From the NCBI RefSeq assembly GCF_030272615.1, contig NC_081413.1, forward strand, positions 560,205,945 through 560,269,944: a stretch of 64,000 bases of DNA, read 5' to 3'. Every line of letters starts with the position of its first letter. Position 1 is the stretch's first letter. This document shows positions 57,426 through 64,000 of the stretch, in pieces. Origin of the DNA: Cryptomeria japonica. Lineage: Eukaryota > Streptophyta > Pinopsida > Cupressales > Cupressaceae. A program made the translations under genes and the position numbers. Under the pieces are notes generated by a model. That model made no database searches. It had not been told where the DNA came from and saw nothing but the letters and a program-made list of their open reading frames with translations.

Positions 57426-58934
57426 TGTCACTGAGAGGGGGGGTGAATAGATGATTCCAAACAATTTCCAACTATGTGTGCAGCCGGTAAAGAAATGAAG
57501 ACACTAGTAATCAAACACCTAAAGAATGCATCTCACAACACCGGATATATGAGGAAAACCCTTGGGGAGAAATGTTGCTAGAGTCTACTACTCCAATCCA
57601 AGCTCACAATGAAACACAATATTACAGATATTTAGGGCACCAACCCAAGGAGCACCAACCCTTGCTGATTTAGGGCACCAACCTCAAGGAGCATCGACCC
57701 CTAATTTTATGGGCACCAACCCCTATATCGAGCACCGACTTAGTGATATACAATGAAAAACAAACTTATTACAATGAATGCACCTTGTTACAAATGAGTT
57801 TTGTAACATTTATTTAAATTCTCTTTGTCAGTTACAACTCTTCTCTGTTTCACCGGTTCTTTCACTACCGGTTATCAATTTTCTCACTCTGATCTCTTAC
57901 CGGTCAATCTCTGCCTTTGTTGACTTCCTCTGATACTCACCCTACACTCTATCACTCTTGGATGCCTTCCTACCAATTCACCTTAGCTTTATTATCTACT
58001 GGTTAAACCTCTGTTAAACCTCCTTACCGGTTAAACCTTTTCTATCAGTTCTCCTTCAAATACTTAGTTATAATACTCTTCTCAGTCTGATCTGCACTCT
58101 ATTAGCTCAAGCACTCTCTCTTCTTGCAACTAGCATCAATTTTTTGATCTTTGATCTGCATATTTATTTATTTGCTTTCCTGCCAAAATGTAGATTCAAA
58201 CTTTGGCGCACTTAGGGTTTCTCCACCGACCCAATCCATATTAGGTCATATCAAATCTCATCTCCAAGATTAATATCCTGCAACAATGACACACTGTATG
58301 CCAAATCCTTCCTTCAAATGCACATTTTCTATATTTGGCAAACACGACCCAGCTTTCAATCCATCACAATAAATGTAAACAATAGTTTCCTTCTACAGAT
58401 TAACTAGTCGATCAAATATCTTGCATCGATCACGAAGGCAAAGGATCAAATCTCCACCCCTCGGTTTGCATCGAATTGCATTCCTCTGTACTCCTCTCGT
58501 GATTTTAGCAGTCGACATTAATGTTGACCCAATTACCAACTACCTCATCGACGCACCGTTTATCCTCCATTGCACATACGCCACATGTGTCCTACATGTC
58601 ATCATCGTCGGCATCCACCTCTACTCACCATGTTGGTTAAGGATTAGTCACCGACCACAAACATCCTAGCAATATTTTCCTTATACTACCAATCTTCTAC
58701 TTGTTCATACATACTCACCACTAGACCTATTTATCGGTTGGCACTGCACCTTCCTACATATCGGTTGACATAACTAGTTTATATCTTTGCTTTCTTATGT
58801 TTGCTTACCAGTGAACATCCATACTGATAACATTTCCTACTTGCATCCTGCATACACCTTGCATACCAGTAACCATCCATACCCGTGACATGCTATACTT
58901 ATCGGTTGACATCAATGACAACACAATGCCAACA
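57426..58934 (-). mobile_element. 3' LTR of the right-hand Copia
   Basis: Starts tgtcactgagagggg and ends gccaaca. Includes a run of gggcaccaaccc / ggagcaccaaccc repeats at about 57,629-57,729 and the gaggaaaaccc motif at 57548-57570. Length is about 1509 bp. The left end is assigned from the conserved U5 block and the break in RT homology. Confidence 0.75.
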
Positions 58935-58953
58935 AGCTCCCCCTTTGGCATTG
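58935..58953 (-). promoter_or_regulatory. Polypurine tract of the right-hand Copia
   Basis: The + strand agctccccctttggca; the minus strand tgccaaagggggagct precedes the LTR. It is identical in its core to the tract at 212-222. Confidence 0.85.
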
Positions 58954-59314
58954 ATTTCAACACACACTTATCACTATCATACTGGTTCTTTCTCCCCCTT
59001 TGACAACAATGACAAAGGGCACAAAGAGTGTCCATTATCTACTAGCATACCAGTTCCTTCTCCATCATCCAATATCTACTCACTTTCTTCCAATCTCTAG
59101 TAGAGTAGATCACAAAACTCTGCATGTACTCAACCAATACAATCTCCCTCTTTTTCAAGTCTCCCCATGTGTCCAACATATGGTTCAAAAATCAAAAGAT
59201 ATGGCGGTGAACTCCCCCTGAACCATAGATCTCCATACCGACTTAAGTGCATGAAGTTGGTGACACAACTCCTTACTTGTGTCTCAGATACCCAAATGTG
59301 CTTATCGGTAGAGG
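58954..59314 (-). other. 3' untranslated spacer of the right-hand Copia
   Basis: Contains a second purine block on the minus strand near 58,992-59,005 and another near 59,205-59,220. No coding capacity recognised. Confidence 0.5.
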
Positions 59315-62300
59315 TTATGTGAATATATCTACCACTTGTTCACCTCTAGGGACATACACTACCTTAACTTCTTGGTCTTCAACCTTCTCTCTGTGAAAAT
59401 GGTATTTGATGGTAATGTGCTTTGTCCTTGAGTGCATAACCGGGTTCTTTGATATATTTATTGCACTTGAATTATCACACCAAATAGAAACATGGTTAGA
59501 TGTTTCTACTTGAATATCCTTGAGGGTTTGCTTCATTGACAACACTTGAGAACAACATGTAGCAACAACAATATATTTTGCTTCAGCAGTAGATAGGGAG
59601 ATTGAATCCTGTTTCTTGTTGTGCCATGAGACCAACTGGTTACCTAGGAAGAATGCACCACCACTTGTGCTTTTTCGGTCATCAATGTAGCCTACCCAAT
59701 CAACATCAGTGTAGAATTTTAAGGTAAAATTCCCTTGCTTGGGATACCATAGTCCATAATCAAGCATCCCTTGTAGATACCTGAATATCCTCTTGAGTAC
59801 ATTCACATGTGACTGTTTGGGTGTAGCTTGAAATCTAGCTACCATGCATACTGCCTGCACTATATCCAGTCTAGAAGCAGTAAGATATAACAAACTACCA
59901 ATCATGGAACTATACAATGTCTGATCCACTACTGGCGATTCATCATCCTTGCTCAACTTGCATCCAGTTACCATGGGAGTACTTACAGGTTTGTTGTCTT
60001 CCATTTGGAACTTCTTCAACATATCTTTGGCATACTTGGTTTGGGAGACAAATATTCCCTTGTCTCGTTGTGAAATATGCAAACCAAGAAAAATGACAGC
60101 TCTCCAAGCATTGACATCTCAAACTCTGATTGCATTTGATCAACAAACTCTTTGCAAAAGGTATCCTTGTTCCCTCCAAAAATGATGTCATCCACATATA
60201 CAACCACAATAATCATGTGGTTTCCATCTACCTTAATGTACATATTACTATCTGCACTTCCCTTTTTGAATCCCTGCTCCTTTAGGTACTTATCTAACCT
60301 TGAGTACCATGCTCTTGGAGCCTGCTTCAAACCATACAGTGCTTCCTTCAACTGACACACAAAGGTTTCATCGTCATGCAATAGAAAACCTTCCGGTTGT
60401 TCCATGTATACTTCCTCTTCTAAATTTCCATTCAGGAGAGTAGATTTTACATCCATTTGATAGACTTTGTATCCCTTGTAGGCTGAAAGGCCTAGAAACA
60501 TTCTAATGGCCTCAAGTCTAGCAACTAGTGCAAATGTTTCTTCAAAGTCTATTCCTTCTACTTGAGAGTATCATTTTCACACTAACCTTTCTTTGCGCCT
60601 CACAATCTTTCCTTCTTCATTCATCTTGTTTCGGTAGACCCATTTTGTGCCAATAATACTCTTGTCTGTTGGTCTAGGAACTAATTCCCAAGTCTTATTC
60701 TTCTCAATCTGCTGCAGTTCCTCTTCCATTGCATCCATCCATTTCTGACTTTTGCTAGCCTCATTAAATTTTTTGGGTTTCATTGTAGTCATGAGGCAGA
60801 AATTCACTTGTTTATCATTTCAGACAAGTCTTCTTTTAGTTTGCACACAATCACTCTTATTACCTATGATCTGATCTTCTGGGTGATTTTCCTGCACATA
60901 CCGGTTGGGGGACTTGTTTGATACTTCTTCCGGTTCACTGTCAATCTGAACATTATCTTCATTAACGGTGTCATCATACCGGTTTATTGGTGCTTGTCTT
61001 CCTTTATGCATATCTTCATCAACTCTTACATGCACACTCACAATGACTCTTCTTAGTCTTTTGTTGTAGCATTTGTAGGCTTTTCTATGAGTTGAGTAGC
61101 CCAAGAAGATACCTTCATCACTCCTAGAATAAAAGATACCTAAGCCATCCTGATCTCTTTTAATGAAGCATTTACTTCCAAACACTTTGAAGTATTTAAC
61201 TAATGGTTTTCAGTCATACCAATGTACATAAGCTGTCATTCTGTTGTTTGTTCTCAGTTGAACCCGGTTCAAAGTGTATAAAGCAGTGCAAACTACTTCC
61301 TTCTAGTATATATCTGGTATGTTTGCCTCATTTAGCATGGTTCTTACCATCTCTTTGACTGTCCTGTTTTTCCTTTCTACAACACCATTTTGTTATGGTG
61401 TTCTCGGAGCTGAGCATTGTCTTCTTATTCCATGTCCTTCATAGTAATCTTCAAACTCATTTGATGTGAACTCTCCACCCCGGTCTGATCTTAGACATTT
61501 CAGCTTGCATCCACTTTCCCTCTCAACCATCTTCTAGAAAATCTTGAATCTTTCAAAGGCTTGAGATTTGTCTTGTAGGAAAGTGACCCATGTCATTCTT
61601 GAAAAATCATCAATGAGGAACATGAAGTATCTTTCACCTGCTAGAGCTCTTGTTCTGGTCGGTCCACATAGATCAGTATGCACTAGTTCAAGTGGACTTG
61701 AAGTATTATGTTCTCTAGACTTGAAGCTCATCTTAGTCTGCTTTCCTCTTACACATTCATCACAAAATGTGCTTATCGGTTTGATGATGGGTGGTATATT
61801 TCTCACAGAGCCCTTTTTGCTTACTGTAACCAAATTATCAAAATTTATGTGGCCTAATCTCCTGTGCCACAACCAACTCTCATCCACTTGTCCCATCATG
61901 CATTGGGACTCAAAAAATTCCTTCAGATTGTGCACATTTCCATCTGTTCTTTTACCTTATGCAACAACTTGACCGATACTCTCTTTTCTTATTTGGCAAT
62001 CGGTAGAGTCAAAAGTGAATTTGTAACCTTTATCACACATTTGACTCACACTTAGTAAATTGTGCTTTAAACCTTCCATGTAATATACATCATGGGCCTT
62101 CAATTTTCCATATATATTTAGAGTACCTTTTCCTTTTATCTTGATGGAGGAGTTGTCTCCAAAACTTACTGAGCCTCCATTCCAATCTTCTATCTTAATG
62201 AATTTCTTTTTGCCACTGGTCATGTGATTGGAACATCCACTGTCTACAACCCATAGGTTCCTCCTCTCTGCATGCAGGGCAACCTGCACAATTAGACTTG

Positions 62301-63600
62301 ATTCTACCTTATTCTTGTCTTTTTCAACCCAAACTGGTTTGTCTTCCTTCTTCTTGTCTGCTGCAATTTCATGTTCCGGTTTAACTACCGGTTTCTGATC
62401 CGATACTGGCTTCTTTGGTTTGATTGTCCTGAGTTTGCAATATTTTGCAATGTTTTGACAATCATAACACTTTATATTGACGTTAAATGATGAATCTTTA
62501 AAACTATTGCAGGTCACCGATTGACTTCTCCTACATTCAAAACTCCTATGACCAAATCCATTGCATTAATAACAAACAACATCCATACCCTGGAGTGCAA
62601 CAAATGAGTTTCTACTTTCAAAATTAACAGGGGGCTTATTTATCAGTCTACAATCAGTAATTCTATGTCCAAACTTATTACACCAGTAGCAATAGCCATG
62701 AAATTTGGGTACATACCGGTCTTGTTGCTTTGGACCAGCAAACCTTTGTCTTCCTCTCATGCTGTTGATTCTAGTGAAGTATCCACCTTGGGCCTACCTT
62801 TATGATTTGCATGATGGTAAGGTGTGTGATCCTTCTGGTTTTGAGCATTTCAATTCACATGTTGATTTCTTAAAGCCTCAGCATAGGTCTTCTTACTGGT
62901 AGCTTTGCTGACTGTAAAGGTTTGCTTCTCTTTAATTTCACTTGAGGAAGCAAATTGTATCTCCTTATTGGATGTGTCTTGGCTATTTGAACATTGTCCT
63001 TCTTCAAATCCTAAACCACCGGTGTCTTTTGAATGCTTCTATTTTCTCAACATCTTGTTTAAAGCTTCAGTGCTACCCTCATACATGCTCATCTTCAATT
63101 CATCCTTGCTCTCTTCTAGTTCCTTTCTAAGCCTTACAATATCTTCTTCCATCTTCTACTACTCCTTTTCCTTCTTTATCAAGTCGGAGGATGTAACTTC
63201 ACATATCCTCTTAGCTTCTTCCAATTGGAGTTGTAGATCCAAAATTGTCTTCTTGGATTCCTCCAGAGATTTCTCCAGATGTTCTTGTTCTTCTGCAACA
63301 ACATGCTTAACCTTTTTGAGTTCTCTTCTGGTTTTCTTCAACTCCTCAAGTGCACTTATGAGCTCACTTTCTAAATCCACTTCAACTTCAATGTATTCAT
63401 CTTCATCTACATCATCAATTGGTTCATCTAGTGCCATAAAGAGATTAGCTTATCTTTCATCCTCATGGCAATCAGTTTCTGATGCACTTTCTTCATCTGT
63501 GGCATCATCTTGAAAGGTATATAGACTGTCCTACTTCCAGTAGCTTCTTTCTTGTTGATAGACATTCTTCTCTTTATCTTTACCGGAAGACCTGTTGAAC
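59315..63600 (-). pseudogene. Copia gag-protease-integrase-RT-RNase H polyprotein, broken
   Basis: From right to left: an acidic coiled-coil gag segment (63159-63437, SELISALEELKKTRRELKK), preceded in the same frame by ESASETDCHEDER, a stop, then ANLFMALDEP. Next come a CCHC knuckle CYWCNKFGHRITDC (about 62,640-62,690), a second cysteine/histidine-poor knuckle-like CYDCQNIAKYC (about 62,440), and protease WVVDSGCSNHMTSG (about 62,215-62,260). The integrase zinc region is WLWHRRLGHINFDNL with CDECVRGKQ (61534-61935), and the core has FLIDDFSRMTWVTFLQ. TPQQNG has its first Q changed to a stop (about 61,393). RT includes [29 protein letters not shown] and [11 protein letters not shown] (60016-60807). 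RNase H includes FYTDVDWVGYIDDRKSTSG and SLSTAEAKYIVVATC (59315-60082). From 62,760 to 60,016 the frame is constant and broken only by stops. Confidence 0.85.
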
Positions 63601-64000
63601 AATATATTTGAAATCAAAAATCTTCCTAAAGGCGTGAGAGCTAAAAGATCATCGGCCAAAATATCATGTCGAGCATCTCAGAAAGAGTTTCACCGAAAGA
63701 ATAGTTTCATCGAAATAAAGTATAAAGTGTAAAACAATTAGTTAAGATGACTTCGGCAAAATATCTCTTTCGGTAAATGAATGAGACCACTCATCGATAT
63801 TTCAGTTTCATCGAAAAACGAAAGGCAAACAAAAGGTGAAGTCGAGGAAATACAATTGTCGAAGAGACTTAAAAAACATTCATCGAAAAGCAAATCTTAT
63901 CGATAACATTATATCGATAAAAACAGAGGGGTTTCATTGATAAAAGAAGGACATCGAAGAAAAAAGGTTTTCGAAGGGCTTGCATGAACTTTCACTGAAG
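63593..64000. other. Atypical segment rich in TCGA and TTTCATCGAAA-like motifs
   Basis: Beyond the gag homology the sequence changes character. Short palindromic motifs of the form tttca(t/c)cgaaa recur near 63,687, 63,704, 63,805 and 63,884, with decayed forms near 63,929 and 63,991, plus atcgata and ttcggtaaa variants. Homology to gag is lost at about 63,590, where tgttgaac could be the start of another insertion. The window ends before this can be resolved. Confidence 0.4.

Larger units (their letters stand above)
57426..64000 (-). mobile_element. Copia retrotransposon, incomplete at the window edge
   Basis: The 3' LTR (57426-58934) is followed by the polypurine tract and a minus-strand polyprotein in the Copia order. 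The 5' LTR and primer site lie beyond 64,000. It is inserted into the RT of the old Copia; the left target site would be caata (57421-57425). Coding stops and one clear frameshift (near 60,085) show it is no longer active. Confidence 0.85.

Noticed and set aside
62905-63513. 202-codon + strand frame rich in serine
   Set aside because: It is the antisense of the coiled-coil gag; E/K-rich helices give S/F-rich antisense frames.

Overview
The window is repeat-rich, gene-poor nuclear DNA from a large plant genome. Every recognisable protein is retrotransposon-derived, apart from one decayed plant mobile domain (PMD) gene. The long Copia LTRs, the Tat/Ogre-like gag, a chromodomain Gypsy element and the PMD relic point to a vascular plant. 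A gymnosperm is my guess; the sequence does not prove it. I see no intact host gene, tRNA, rRNA or CRISPR array.

Left part (1-25,200). A Copia 3' end with its LTR (1-2069) is followed by about 2 kb of unassigned DNA. After that, 4.1-25.1 kb is a backbone of degenerate telomere-like repeats (TTAGGG type, with some perfect hexamer runs). Its polarity flips from TTAGGG to CCCTAA twice, near 12.3 kb and near 24.6 kb, in two copies of one duplicated segment. LTR elements are embedded in this backbone: a solo LTR (4819-6496, target duplication ttaac), a 3'-truncated Copia (about 7509-11944), and a solo LTR (14963-23754, taagg) that was itself split by a full-length but dead Copia (15558-23379).

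Middle part (25,200-31,660). A long solo LTR (25227-28416, ttagt) carries a probable nested LTR (26923-27708) with a cluster of AT-rich palindromes. Next come the PMD pseudogene (about 28.45-30.5 kb) and the 3' end of an old Copia on the minus strand (LTR about 30602-31137, RNase H 31185-31660).

Right part (31,660-64,000). The old Copia was split inside its RT/RNase H region by a 24.6-kb nest, element 1 (31666-56286, target duplication catag). Its coding sequence resumes at 56292-57425. Element 1 is a gag-plus-protease-like, non-autonomous Tat/Ogre-like element. It contains a sister copy in reverse orientation (element 2, 32932-40709, target duplication ctttc), a very young chromodomain Gypsy element with an open 1540-codon polyprotein (element 3, 41687-49327), and a Copia solo LTR (53308-54654). 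A further Copia (57426 to beyond the window end) interrupts the old Copia on its right side.

Nothing here works as an operon. The relations between genes are those of parasite on parasite. Elements 1 and 2 encode no reverse transcriptase or integrase, so they must have depended on an autonomous relative. Element 3 is the only one with a complete set of catalytic motifs, yet the tRNA primer site expected between its left LTR and gag is missing. Relative ages read from nesting order agree with ages read from LTR divergence.
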